Below, one piece after another: positions 36,424 through 46,995 of a stretch of DNA of 64,000 nt; the stretch's first letter is position 1; every line of letters starts with the position of its first letter. Made by a program: the position numbers and the translations under genes. Source of the DNA: Ipomoea triloba (taxonomy: Eukaryota > Streptophyta > Magnoliopsida > Solanales > Convolvulaceae); the NCBI RefSeq assembly GCF_003576645.1, contig NC_044923.1:14649632-14713631 (forward strand). Reading direction: 5' to 3'. Under the pieces are notes generated by a model. That model did not search any database. It was given only the letters and a program-made list of their open reading frames with translations, and had not been told where the DNA came from.

Positions 36424-38524
36424 TGTAACACCTCGATATTTTAAACAATTCTTATTTCAATAAAATATTCTTAAGAATAAAATTTATCTATTTAATCATT
36501 TATTTATTTTCTTTCAATCCTAAATATTTTAACTCGAATACTTTCAAAAACAAATTATTCTTGCTTCAAAGTTCAAATAAATTATTTTATACCTCACAAT
36601 ATTATTACCCAAAATCATTATTCTAAACTCCTATTTTATTAAGCTTTTACAATAAAATTATATATGTAATTTAACTTCCTACATTAAATTTTCGTCGAGG
36701 ATAATTAAATATTTTAAACTCTTTATTATAAATGATTTGGTAAGAAATATTTATATATTTATTTATGGTTTTAAAAGTCTTATTTAAAGGATAAATTTAT
36801 TTATCAAAAGTTTGCCCTAAAAGTCTATCTGAGACAAACCTGTGATCCTTATATTATTGTTGTGAGCCTAAGTTTGAACTCAAAAATATTCATGACCCAA
36901 TCTTCTAGCCCAAATTATTTAATCTCATAAGCCTAATTAGTTTTTTTAGCCCAATTTACTCAAGCCCAAGACAAAATTTAACCTAGGTATATATATATAT
37001 ATATGAATTTGTACATTGTTTCCTTCTGGAATGTTCATTACCAAAGTCTAAACTAGCAGCCCTAGTCTCCCTTCTCGCTTATCCCTATCGCGTCTCTCTC
37101 TCCCTTTGCGTTTTATTGGCCGGCTAACCACCATGAACTCCGTCAGTCGGTGGTGGTAGGCAGCTCGGGCGAAGACCTCCAGCGAACGGCAGCAGATCGG
37201 AGCAATAGGTGGTGGCTCCCTCCGGCGGACAGTGGCGTGACACCCCATAGTTTAAGTTTTGATTTCGCTTCCGCATTTATTTTCAGAATGGTTGTAATAT
37301 CCTGTATTTTCTAACATTATTATTTTATCCTAAGGCGTTGACATTCATAAGTTATGATCTTCAGATATTTCAAAAGAATTTTATAAGTGAGTATAGCTGT
37401 TATTAAGCAGCGATCGTACGTCTCGGTCACGAACCGTAAAAATTTTAGGAGCTAGTATTCGGACCCGTTTGTCCTAGGAAATGGATTTTTAGACACCATA
37501 CTATTATTCTGGAATTTCTTATTAATTAAATTAGCCCATAGCAGCAAAAATTTATTTTTGATCGTACATCGCGAAATTTTGCGGTGTACCGAACCTAGCC
37601 CAATTTTAAGTTTCAGTCTGGAGTAAATTTTTGGTTTCGAAAATTATTGGAATTAAATTATTTTCTACCGAGAATTCATCTGTTTTAATCCGAACATTCC
37701 AAAAGAAGATATTTTCCCTTACCCACCACAAGGTAGTGACAAGTGTCACAATTTTTACCATATGATTAAATATTAATTTAAGAGATGAGTTTGGATAACA
37801 TTCCATATATTTATTTTATTATTATTATATATATATAATATTACGTGTATATATATATATGTTAGGAAGGAAGAAGTTTCATTTCTTCCATTTCATTTCT
37901 TCATCCATCAATTTCGTGAGAGAAGAGAGAGAGAGAGAGAGAGAGTGATCTTCACCATTTTTCCTCCATTAAAGCTAGCTTCCATAGCCAAGATTTCTAC
38001 ACAAGTCTCAAAATATTCGGTAAAACTCCAATTTTATTCGGTAGATAGCTTTATTTTTCATCCTAGAACATGAATCTAAGTTAAGATTTCTTAAAATCAT
38101 GTGTTATGTTGTTGATGGAATTCTAGGGTTTTAAGGTGAAATTGGGGAAAATCAACTCCAAGGATCTTCTACGAAATTAGAAACCCGGTTGAGGTAAGGA
38201 ATCCCTTAATTGGTTGAGGTTGTTGAAACTAGATAATTGATAGCTATGTTATGGTTTGTGGTTAACTTGTGAATATGAAAACCTATGTGTTATGTGAAGA
38301 TTTTGCCTTAGTTGTGTAACAAGAATATGATAGGAATATATATACTAGAAAGAAGAAAGAATTATGTATCTATGTATATATATGTGTGTGTGACATGTGG
38401 GTGTAGATATGTAAGTGTGGTGTCGTGTATATATATATAGATATGGGTGTGTGTGTGGAAATATATTATATATATAATATATGATATATATATATATATN
38501 NNNNNNNNNNNNNNNNNNNNNNNN
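36424..38524. other. Probable false copy of the element E start plus LTR A start, with gap
   Basis: 36424-38499 repeats 39288-41350 in the same context (the gag before it is repeated too, 35660-36423 versus 38525-39287). It ends in a 25 N gap (38500-38524) inside an AT microsatellite. Differences are mostly one-base losses in homopolymers in the first copy. Most likely one locus assembled twice. Confidence 0.7.
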
Positions 38525-39287
38525 AGATAGATACTACGACTCGACTCAACGAAGAAGAGTCAACAGTTGAGAACAACAACCCAAATAGCAATATATCACG
38601 ATCTTATCCAAATCTTATCCCAAACGAGTTGATAGTGAGAGTTACATGGCAATATATCACGATCCCAAACGAGTTGATAGTGAGAGTTACATGGCAATAT
38701 ATCACGATCTTATCCCAAATCCAGCTAATCAGGATAAGATCAAGACACTAAGGAGGTAGCTTCTGAATCCTCTAGCAATGCAAATGTAAGTCAATTCAAA
38801 AAGAGCATGAATCCTTAAAGAGTAAGAATAATCAACTTCAAACTCACAACTCTAGCTTGCTAAAAGAGCTCGAAGGCTTACACAAAATAGATGAGAAATT
38901 AATCAACTTCAAACTCACAACTCTAGCTTGCTAAAAGAGCTCGAAGGCTTACACAAAATAGATGAGAAATTGAGGAAGTTTATGATGGAAGCTAATAGGC
39001 TTACGGATGAATGCAAATTAAGCAAAGAAAGTGATGATAAGCTGAGAACACTTTTCGGCTCATATGCAAGTAGCTCAAAAATAGTGGATAAATTGCTAGC
39101 CATACAAAAGCCAACTGGAGACAAAACCAGACTTGGTTTTCTCTCCAAACTCTCTTAATCCTACTACTAAAGCACTTATGTTTGTAAAAGAAACTAATCA
39201 ACAAATAAAATTGTAGAGGAACATACGTATATACTAGCTTAGCTTGTATATAGAGGCAATCATTGCAGAAATGTCTTAGGTTTTAAC
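38525..39287 (+). pseudogene. Second copy of copia gag C-terminal part
   Basis: Near-identical to 35660-36423, including both internal tandem duplications and the flanking TTAAC (39283-39287). See the duplication note for 36424-38524. Confidence 0.65.
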
Positions 39288-40154
39288 TGTAACACCTCGA
39301 TATTTTAAACAATTCTTATTTCAATAAAATATTCTTAAGAATAAATTTATCTATTTAATCATTTATTTATTTTCTTTCAATCCTAAATATTTTAACTCGA
39401 ATACTTTCAAAAACAAATTATTCTTGCTTCAAAGTTCAAATAAATTATTTTATACCTCACAATATTATTACCCAAAATCATTATTCTAAACTCCTATTTT
39501 ATTAAGCTTTTACAATAAAATTATATATGTAATTTAACTTCCTACATTAAATTTTCGTCGAGGATAATTAAATATTTTAAACTCTTTATTATAAATGATT
39601 TGGTAAGAAATATTTATATATTTATTTATGGTTTTAAAAGTCTTATTTAAAGGATAAATTTATTTATCAAAAGTTTGCCCTAAAAGTCTATCTGAGACAA
39701 ACCTGTGATCCTTATATTATTGTTGTGAGCCTAAGTTTGAACTCAAAAATATTCATGACCCAATCTTCTAGCCCAAATTATTTAATCTCATAAGCCTAAT
39801 TAGTTTTTTTAGCCCAATTTACTCAAGCCCAAGACAAAATTTAACCTAGGTATATATATATATATATGAATTTGTACATTGTTTCCTTCTGGAATGTTCA
39901 TTACCAAAGTCTAAACTAGCAGCCCTAGTCTCCCTTCTCGCTTATCCCTATCGCGTCTCTCTCTCCCTTTGCGTTTTATTGGCCGGCTAACCACCATGAA
40001 CTCCGTCAGTCGGTGGTGGTAGGCAGCTCGGGCGAAGACCTCCAGCGAACGGCAGCAGATCGGAGCAATAGGTGGTGCTCCCTCCGGCGGACAGTGGCGT
40101 GACACCCCATAGTTTAAGTTTTGATTTCGCTTCCGCATTTATTTTCAGAATGGT

Positions 40155-40791
40155 TGTAATATCCTGTATTTTCCTAACATTATTATTTTATCCTAAGGCG
40201 TTGACATTCATAAGTTATGATCTTCAGATATTTCAAAAGAATTTTTATAAGTGAGTATAGCTGTTATTAAGCAGCGATCGTACGTCTCGGTCACGAACCG
40301 TAAAAATTTTAGGAGCTAGTATTCGGACCCGTTTGTCCTAGGAAATGGATTTTTAGACACCATACTATTATTCTGGAATTTCTTATTTAATTAAATTAGC
40401 CCATAGCAGCAAAAATTTATTTTTGATCGTACATCGCGAAATTTTGCGGTGTACCGAACCTAGCCCAATTTTAAGTTTCAGTCTGGAGTAAATTTTTGGT
40501 TTCGAAAATTATTGGAATTAAATTATTTTCTACCGAGAATTCATCTGTTTTAATCCCGAACATTCCAAAAGAAGATATTTTCCCTTACCCACCACAAGGT
40601 AGTGACAAGTGTCACAATTTTTACCATATGATTAAAATATTAATTTTAAGAGATGAGTTTGGATAAACATTCCATATATTTTATTATTATTATTATTATT
40701 ATATATATATAATATTACGTGTATATATATATATGTTAGGAAGGAAGAAGTTTCATTTCTTCCATTTCATTTCTTCATCCATCAATTTCGT

Positions 40792-40833
<42 letters not shown>

Positions 40834-42209
40834 TCTTCACCATTTTTCCTCCATTAAAGCTAGCTTCCATAGCCAAGATTTCTACACAAGTCTCAAAATA
40901 TTCGGTAAAACTCCAATTTTATTCGGTAGATAGCTTTATTTTTCATCCTAGAACATGAATCTAAGTTAAGATTTCTTAAAATCATGTGTTATGTTGTTGA
41001 TGGAATTCTATGGTTTTAAGGTGAAATTGGGGAAAATCAACTCCAAGGATCTTCTACGAAATTAGAAACCCGGTTGAGGTAAGGAATCCCGTTAATTGGT
41101 TGAGGTTGTTGAAACTAGATAATTGATAGCTATGTTATGGTTTGTGGTTAACTTGTGAATATGAAAACCTATGTGTTATGTGAAGATTTTGCCTTAGTTG
41201 TGTAACAAGAATATGATAGGAATATATATACTAGAAAGAAGAGAAATTATGTATCTATGTATATATATGTGTGTGTGTGACATGTGGGTGTAGATATGTA
41301 AGTGTGGGTGTCGTGTATATATATATAGATATGGGTGTGTGTGTGCCGAAAATATATATATATATATATGTGTATATACATGGTAAAATGTCACATTTTG
41401 TGTATAGTATATGGTATGTATAAACCATAATTAGATATGTTGTTAGTAAGAAGAGTAATACTATGTAGTTAGGCATATGTGTTATGTAGGTAGTGTTACA
41501 TATGTGTGAACTTATAAATAGTATAAGGAAGTAGCATTATTTGCTTGTAAAGAATAAATATATTTTATGTGTTATGCCTATGTTGAGGTTGGGAAGTGTA
41601 TATGTTATATGCATTGAGATGTATGTGTCAAATATGAGTGTATATGTTATATGCATTGAGATGTATGTGTCAAATATGAGACTTATGTGAATATGCATTG
41701 AGATGTATGTGTCAAATATGAGACTTATGTGAACGATGTGAGGTTGAAAGTGTAGAATTGTTACACTTGAATTACCATTGTGAAAGGTTGTTAGTAAATT
41801 ATCCAAGTGTTTTGCAAAGAAAAGGAGAATTTTTGAATTGGGTTAAAGGGAGAATTAATTTCCGAGTATTGGAATTGACCCAAGTATGTCAAAAATATTT
41901 TCAATGCAAGAAAGGGAAAGAGTAGAAAAATGTTTTCAAACCTTAGTGCTAGTAAAAGTGGTGAAGGATCTTGTTAACCTACGGGATAAAGATGAGCTTA
42001 AAGTGCCTATCCCACATGGTAGTTATGTGTATGATCAATCATACTGTGAGCGAAGTCTATTCGCCGAGTACTATATCACCCGGAAGGAAAAGGTACTCCT
42101 ACGGGGGTGTGCACACTTAAGTATAGTCACTCTATGTTCGGGTAGGTGTCGTTCTTATGAACCTAGTGAGGCTAGCTAGGAATCATTCCAACGCTCCTAT
42201 AAGTCCAAG
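40155..42209 (+). mobile_element. LTR A, 3' truncated, inserted in LTR E
   Basis: Starts TGTAATATCC after ATGGT. The uninterrupted LTR E copy reads CAGAATGGTTAGCG at 51706-51719, showing the target. It matches the start of 4195-7346 and the complement of 57750-59863 until TATAAGTCCAAG near 42209, where similarity ends, so the last third of the LTR is missing. Contains (GA)n at 40797-40830 and AT runs. Confidence 0.7.
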
Positions 42210-42458
42210 TTTAATGTAAATGTTTGATTTTAGAGCTTGATTGTTGTTAATAAACTCACTTACGGTAGAAATCGAAAAGAGTTTGAAATTTCCTTAAGGG
42301 TTTTCGATTTGTGATTTTGCATTTTATTAGGAGCTTGTGTGTTAGACTGTTGATTTGTGATTTTGCATACTAAACTTCAACATTACCACATAGTAGGATA
42401 CATGAATATGAGTTGGTGTTTTCCTTTAGGTGTAGTAGTTCTTAAAGCCTTGGTCTGA
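42210..42458. other. Unassigned flank of the viral insertion
   Basis: AT-rich, no match to other window repeats. At 42423-42441 it has CCTTTAGGTGTAGTAGTTC, nearly the same as CCTTTAGGCGTAGTAGTTC at 42466-42484 at the viral edge. Confidence 0.4.
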
Positions 42459-45113
42459 TCATATACCTTTAGGCGTAGTAGTTCCTGTTGATAAATCATC
42501 AATTGTAAAGAATTGATAATTTACTCCTTTGTGCATCACCATTTCCGTGGCATTTTCAACACCAAAGTATTCTTCCTCTGTATGACCCATTGGTTGATCA
42601 GCAGGTTGTTGAGTTGTGTATCCACCAGTTGATGATTCTGCCGGATCTGCCATAAATGCAGGGTTTTCCGACTCCTCGGAATCTTCTCCTTCTGGATCTG
42701 TATATCCTTCTGATTCTGACTGAGTTGCTTCAGATTGGTAGCCAGATTCTTCTGATATTTCTCCAATACTATAAGCTTCCATGACTGGTAGATTTCTCTC
42801 AGGTGGGTCTGGACCTTTGATAACAGAATCAAAAAGATCCTTATCTGTGATTGTTTCATGGAGCATCATTTGGGTTGTATTTGGGGTTGTATTTGGTGGA
42901 GGGTACAGGTCATTTGATTTTGAGGATATAATTGGCTGGGACGGAGTGGTAGTTTGTTCTGAAATGGTGAAAGGTCTAAAAACTTGCTGGTGTAAAGGGT
43001 GAGATGGATTTCTAATTTTCCAAGCAGAGAACAAACTTGTTTGAGAATCAGGTTGGGCTTGAGATGTGGGTAAAGGCAAAGTTGGTTGTGGTGGGGGTTG
43101 TGGATTCTTTTGTTTAGGCTTATTTCTCCTATGGTACTCATCTAGAATGGAAGAGTCTGTAGGAGGAAACATAGGGTTTCCAGACTGGAACGACGAACTT
43201 GTTAAGGAACTGGTTTGGTAAAATGGTGTTGGAGTAGAGGTAGCTGGGTATTTTTGGGGTGTTTCAAACAAATTGGGTTGGTAAGGTTGTTTGGGCCTGA
43301 TCTCGGATCTCAACTGATCTATCATGCTCCGGATAGAAGCAGTTTCGTTGGCTTGGTACTGAAAATGGGCTTGAAGGGATTGACCATAAGAAGGTCTCTC
43401 AAAAGGGATCTGCTCCAATCTTTTCTCCAAAATCTGGATCCTTGAGTCAATCTTTGAATAGTATTCTCCAGATTTGTGGCTTAGCTCAACAAGATTGTTG
43501 GAAATTGATTTGAGGGTGCGGTTTTGAGCTAAGGCGTTCTCCGTTTGCCAGTTTAAAGTCTGCTCAATGGATGGTTGTCCTCTTAACTGGCCTGTTGGTA
43601 ATACTTCATTAGGAGCTGGGATCTTTGGTGCATGCATACAACCTCCTTGCTGAAAACTTTCCAAAGGGGGAAAGTCTTCCTCATAGGACTCTGAGATCAC
43701 CATTGCTGGGATGGCTGGTGAAGCTGATACTATTGTGGGCTCCTTTCTTAAGTACTCTTGCTCATAGCACTTAAGAGCTTTCTTTTTTCTTTGCAGGGGC
43801 ACAGGTGGTGGTGACGGCGGATCTTCATCATCACTATCATCCTTACTTCTGGATCTTCTCCTTCCAGAGGGCTTGCAGCTGGGTCTCCTCTGTGGCTCCT
43901 TTGTTGGGTAGCATTGCTTACAATCATCTTCACACAAATCAAAGAAACAGTGATTTGAGATGGGATCCTTAAACCAGAAAACTGGTTTACCAAATTGGTC
44001 GAACGAATGAACAATTTCACTCATTCCTGTTTTTCCGTAACCAAGGAAAACTGGTTCTGCATCATCATCGTCTGGGTCATAGTCAAGGATCTCCTGGACA
44101 TGCTCCTCTTGTCTTTCTCTAGCCTCTTCTACCATATTGATGGATGGTAGAAATTCTGTTCTTTTTAGATGAGCATGATTGAATGAGATTCCGACGGTAC
44201 CATCTTTTCGCCTGTTGATGGTTGCCTCGTTGGATTCGATTGGCCTTCTGTTCTGGTGCAGCTTCTCATAGTTGGATATCCAAGTGTCAGGGATAACTTG
44301 GATCAACTCCTCTTTTGTACATCTCCTGGGAACCTTAGTGCAGGTAACATTTCTCTGTTCATCAGTGACTAGGATGAGAACTTCTCCTCCTCCTGGAATT
44401 TTCATATCGAAAGCATGGTCTTGCAATCGATAAGACATCTGGTAGTGGACAGTGGCTTCAATAGCATCTTGCTCAGCATGCTTAGCTCCAACAATATGGA
44501 CTTGGATTTTAAACATATCTAGAAGATGTGGATCTTCTAAGGATACGTTAAAATTTGGGTAAACAGTAGCACAGACAGTGCCAGAATCAAGTGTGACTTC
44601 CATGGTGGCTATCAATGCATGTTGGTACTCTAAGTACCTGGAATCAAGGAGACATAGCTTGGCAACTACGGGTTGACCCTTTCTGCCATGATAGGTTATG
44701 GCAAAATGGATTGCTCCAAAGTGGATATGGGTATATCCTTCTCTCCTCCAAATGGCCGGGAATTCATCAGGGATTTCAAGAGTAATGAACTGTTCTTGGT
44801 GGGTGGAATATAGGGGACATCTGCTCATGGCTGAGGCTGAGATGTATTCTTTAGGAACTAAAGACCTTTTCTGGTAAATAGCTTTAAGGGATTTAACCAG
44901 AAAATTGGATTGGTTTCTTTTATTGAAAGCAGAGTATGGATTCAGAAGGGGCAGGTGGGTTTCTTCTATTTTTTGGTCCTCTTTAAGATAATTTATCTCA
45001 TAGAGATAATCCATCTTAGAAGAGAGAGATTTTTTGAAATGAGGTTTTTCTAATGAAAATGAAGAACGGCTAGGTACAATAGATGTGGATGTAGAAGCTG
45101 AAGAGGAAGACAT
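42459..45113 (-). CDS. Viral movement protein region (30K family) with C-terminal extension
   Basis: The open frame can be read from a TTG at 45167, but the first ATG is at 45113, 42 bp past the primer site, and fits a leader. The protein is 884 residues. Residues 90-300 resemble the 30K movement proteins of caulimovirids, which enlarge plasmodesmata; the LDSRY motif is at 156-160. A CX4CX3CX2C cluster is at 389-401, followed by an Arg-rich, Asp/Glu and Pro tract. WQTENALAQN at 522-531 begins a predicted coiled coil. The last few residues before the stop come from the junction, not the virus. No frameshift or internal stop is present. Expression in the plant is unproven. Confidence 0.85.
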   Translation of the reverse strand: MSSSSASTSTSIVPSRSSFSLEKPHFKKSLSSKMDYLYEINYLKEDQKIEETHLPLLNPYSAFNKRNQSNFLVKSLKAIYQKRSLVPKEYISASAMSRCPLYSTHQEQFITLEIPDEFPAIWRREGYTHIHFGAIHFAITYHGRKGQPVVAKLCLLDSRYLEYQHALIATMEVTLDSGTVCATVYPNFNVSLEDPHLLDMFKIQVHIVGAKHAEQDAIEATVHYQMSYRLQDHAFDMKIPGGGEVLILVTDEQRNVTCTKVPRRCTKEELIQVIPDTWISNYEKLHQNRRPIESNEATINRRKDGTVGISFNHAHLKRTEFLPSINMVEEARERQEEHVQEILDYDPDDDDAEPVFLGYGKTGMSEIVHSFDQFGKPVFWFKDPISNHCFFDLCEDDCKQCYPTKEPQRRPSCKPSGRRRSRSKDDSDDEDPPSPPPVPLQRKKKALKCYEQEYLRKEPTIVSASPAIPAMVISESYEEDFPPLESFQQGGCMHAPKIPAPNEVLPTGQLRGQPSIEQTLNWQTENALAQNRTLKSISNNLVELSHKSGEYYSKIDSRIQILEKRLEQIPFERPSYGQSLQAHFQYQANETASIRSMIDQLRSEIRPKQPYQPNLFETPQKYPATSTPTPFYQTSSLTSSSFQSGNPMFPPTDSSILDEYHRRNKPKQKNPQPPPQPTLPLPTSQAQPDSQTSLFSAWKIRNPSHPLHQQVFRPFTISEQTTTPSQPIISSKSNDLYPPPNTTPNTTQMMLHETITDKDLFDSVIKGPDPPERNLPVMEAYSIGEISEESGYQSEATQSESEGYTDPEGEDSEESENPAFMADPAESSTGGYTTQQPADQPMGHTEEEYFGVENATEMVMHKGVNYQFFTIDDLSTGTTTPKGI

Positions 45114-45154
45114 ATTTGGGAAATATGAAGGTTTTGAATAAAGAGATATGGCTG

Positions 45155-45166
45155 GCTCTGATACCA
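45155..45166 (-). other. Viral primer binding site, initiator tRNA-Met
   Basis: Minus strand TGGTATCAGAGC, perfect match to the conserved minus-strand DNA priming site of Caulimoviridae; by convention position 1 of the circular genome. Confidence 0.9.
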
Positions 45167-45167
45167 A

Positions 45168-45298
45168 ATCGGAGAGTCTCTAAAAGCAGTGGAGAATTAG
45201 GACCAAAGGTGAGAGAAAACTAAAAGCCTCTCAATCGGAGAGTCTCTAAAAGCAGTGGAGAATTAGGACCAAAGGTGAGAGAAAACTAAAAGCCTCTC
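45168..45298 (-). repeat. 66 bp tandem duplication in the viral leader
   Basis: ATCGGAGAGTCTCTAAAAGC and the following sequence occur twice, head to tail (about 45168-45233 and 45234-45298), next to the primer site. No N is involved, so it may be real. Confidence 0.85.
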
Positions 45299-45490
45299 CG
45301 GGGCATGACAACAAGAATCTCAAACCACTTCCTAACTTCTCTACATGTTAGAGATTACTTGAGACTTAGCAGGAACGTAACCATAAATATATTCAAAACC
45401 TTCAACAAAAAAAACTTAGAAACTCATGATATTTTGCAAACTGGGAATTTTATATTTCAAACTGCGATATTTTACAAAGCAAACTGAACC

Positions 45491-45500
45491 TCCTTTTATA
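45491..45500 (-). promoter_or_regulatory. TATA box of the viral pregenomic RNA promoter
   Basis: Minus strand TATAAAAGGA, preceded by CCC, about 325 bp upstream of the primer site, the expected place for the pregenomic promoter in the large intergenic region. Confidence 0.65.
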
Positions 45501-45987
45501 GGGATCAAGGATGGTTCTTGAAATACAATACAGCTGTTTACAACTATTACAATACATGTGGCCGAAAAAGTGTGATGGCCTTCTTGACATAAAGTAAAGC
45601 TACCTTTTAATAAAGTTGTCTAATAATTCATACAACACGCCAAACTGATAAGATAACGCTGACATGACCCTGTCAGGACGGGGATCTTATTCTTGAAGAT
45701 AAGATTTTTTGTTGCAGATGAGATTTGCCTTGCTGGAGAGATAAGATCAAATCTTATCCTTCACTCATGAATCTCTTTCCTTTCCAGTTTTGTGGGTTCC
45801 AATCTGGTTGCTTTGTCTTCATGACCATCCATTCTCCATGAAATTGAAGATCCATTACGGAGTCTTCGTCTGATGAACCATAAATCTATTCAAAACCTTC
45901 AACAAAAAAAACTTAGAAACTCATGATATTTTGCAAACTGGGAATTTTATATTTCAAACTGCGATATTTTACAAAGCAAACTGAACC

Positions 45988-45997
45988 TCCTTTTATA
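45988..45997 (-). promoter_or_regulatory. Second copy of the viral TATA box
   Basis: TATAAAAGGA with the same flanks, inside the duplicated intergenic block 45877-46375. Confidence 0.6.
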
Positions 45998-46250
45998 GGG
46001 ATCAAGGATGGTTCTTGAAATACAATACAGCTGTTTACAACTATTACAATACATGTGGCCGACAAAGTGTGATGGCCTTCTTGACATAAAGTAAAGCTAC
46101 CTTTTAATAAAGTTGTCTAATAATTCATACAACACGCCAAACTGATAAGATAACGCTGACATGACCCTGTCAGGACGGGGATCTTATCCTTGAAGATAAG
46201 ATTTTTTGTTGCAGATGAGATTTGCCTTGCTGGAGAGATAAGATCAAATC

Positions 46251-46802
46251 TTATCCTTCACTCATGAATCTCTTTCCTTTCCAGTTTTGTGGGTTCCAAT
46301 CTGGTTGCTTTGTCTTCATGACCATCCATTCTCCATGAAATTGAAGATCCATTACGGAGTCTTCGTCTGATGCTGTGTCGCTTTCTGTGGAGTAGCCAGA
46401 GTAGCTGGGGTAACCCATGTGGTTAACCCATTCTTGCCTATCCATACCAGATTGCCTTCTCTTCGTTCTCCAAACATCCTTGTTCCGCTGGCTCTTGTGT
46501 TCTGACCTTTTCTTTTGAGACTTTTGAGCATAAGCTTTCTCAATCTTTTCGACTTCTTCAAGCACTGAATCTATATCATCAAGGTTCCAAGGATCTTGTG
46601 ACCAGATATCTTCTTTCTGGGTCTGGTGTAGCTCATAGTAGTACTGGTTTTTTGCTGACTTGATCCTTTCATGGTAGATCTCATCATCTTGTCTCACATC
46701 TGGCTGAATCCCTTCTCTGGGCCAAATTTCTTTTGGAATGACCTTGTTCTGGGCGAAAATGTACCTCTGAAATTCTGGATAGTCTTCTTCTCGGACTATG
46801 AT
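46251..46802 (-). pseudogene. Detached copy of the viral polyprotein C-terminal domain
   Basis: Nearly identical to 46996-47547, with an Arg to Trp difference (codon CGG versus TGG) and the same stop. Its 5' side ends at a single N (46803); upstream sequence is intergenic. It has an acidic, Tyr- and Lys-rich character (EDYPEFQRYIFAQNK). Either a partial tandem integrant or an assembly overlap. Confidence 0.75.
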
Positions 46803-46995
46803 NCCGACAAAGTGTGATGGCCTTCTTGACATAAAGTAAAGCTACTTTTTAATAAAGTTGTCTAATAATTCATACAACACGCCAAACTGATAAGATAACG
46901 CTGACATGACCCTGTCAGGACGGGGATCTTATCCTTGAAGATAAGATTTTTTGTTGCAGATGAGATTTGCCTTGCTGGAGAGATAAGATCAAATC

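Larger units (their letters stand above)
45381..46375 (-). repeat. About 496 bp tandem duplication of intergenic region and ORF end
   Basis: 45381-45876 and 45877-46375 are nearly identical. The junction at about 45876 joins the 3' end of the viral ORF directly to intergenic sequence, with no N. It carries the TATA box twice. Confidence 0.8.

Noticed and set aside
42536..44020. ORFs overlapping the viral movement-protein frame in other frames
   Set aside because: Composition is explained by the real frame; no independent motifs.
46251..46832. 193-codon ORF beginning in intergenic viral DNA
   Set aside because: Its first nine codons come from the sequence across the N at 46803; only the remainder is viral C-terminus.
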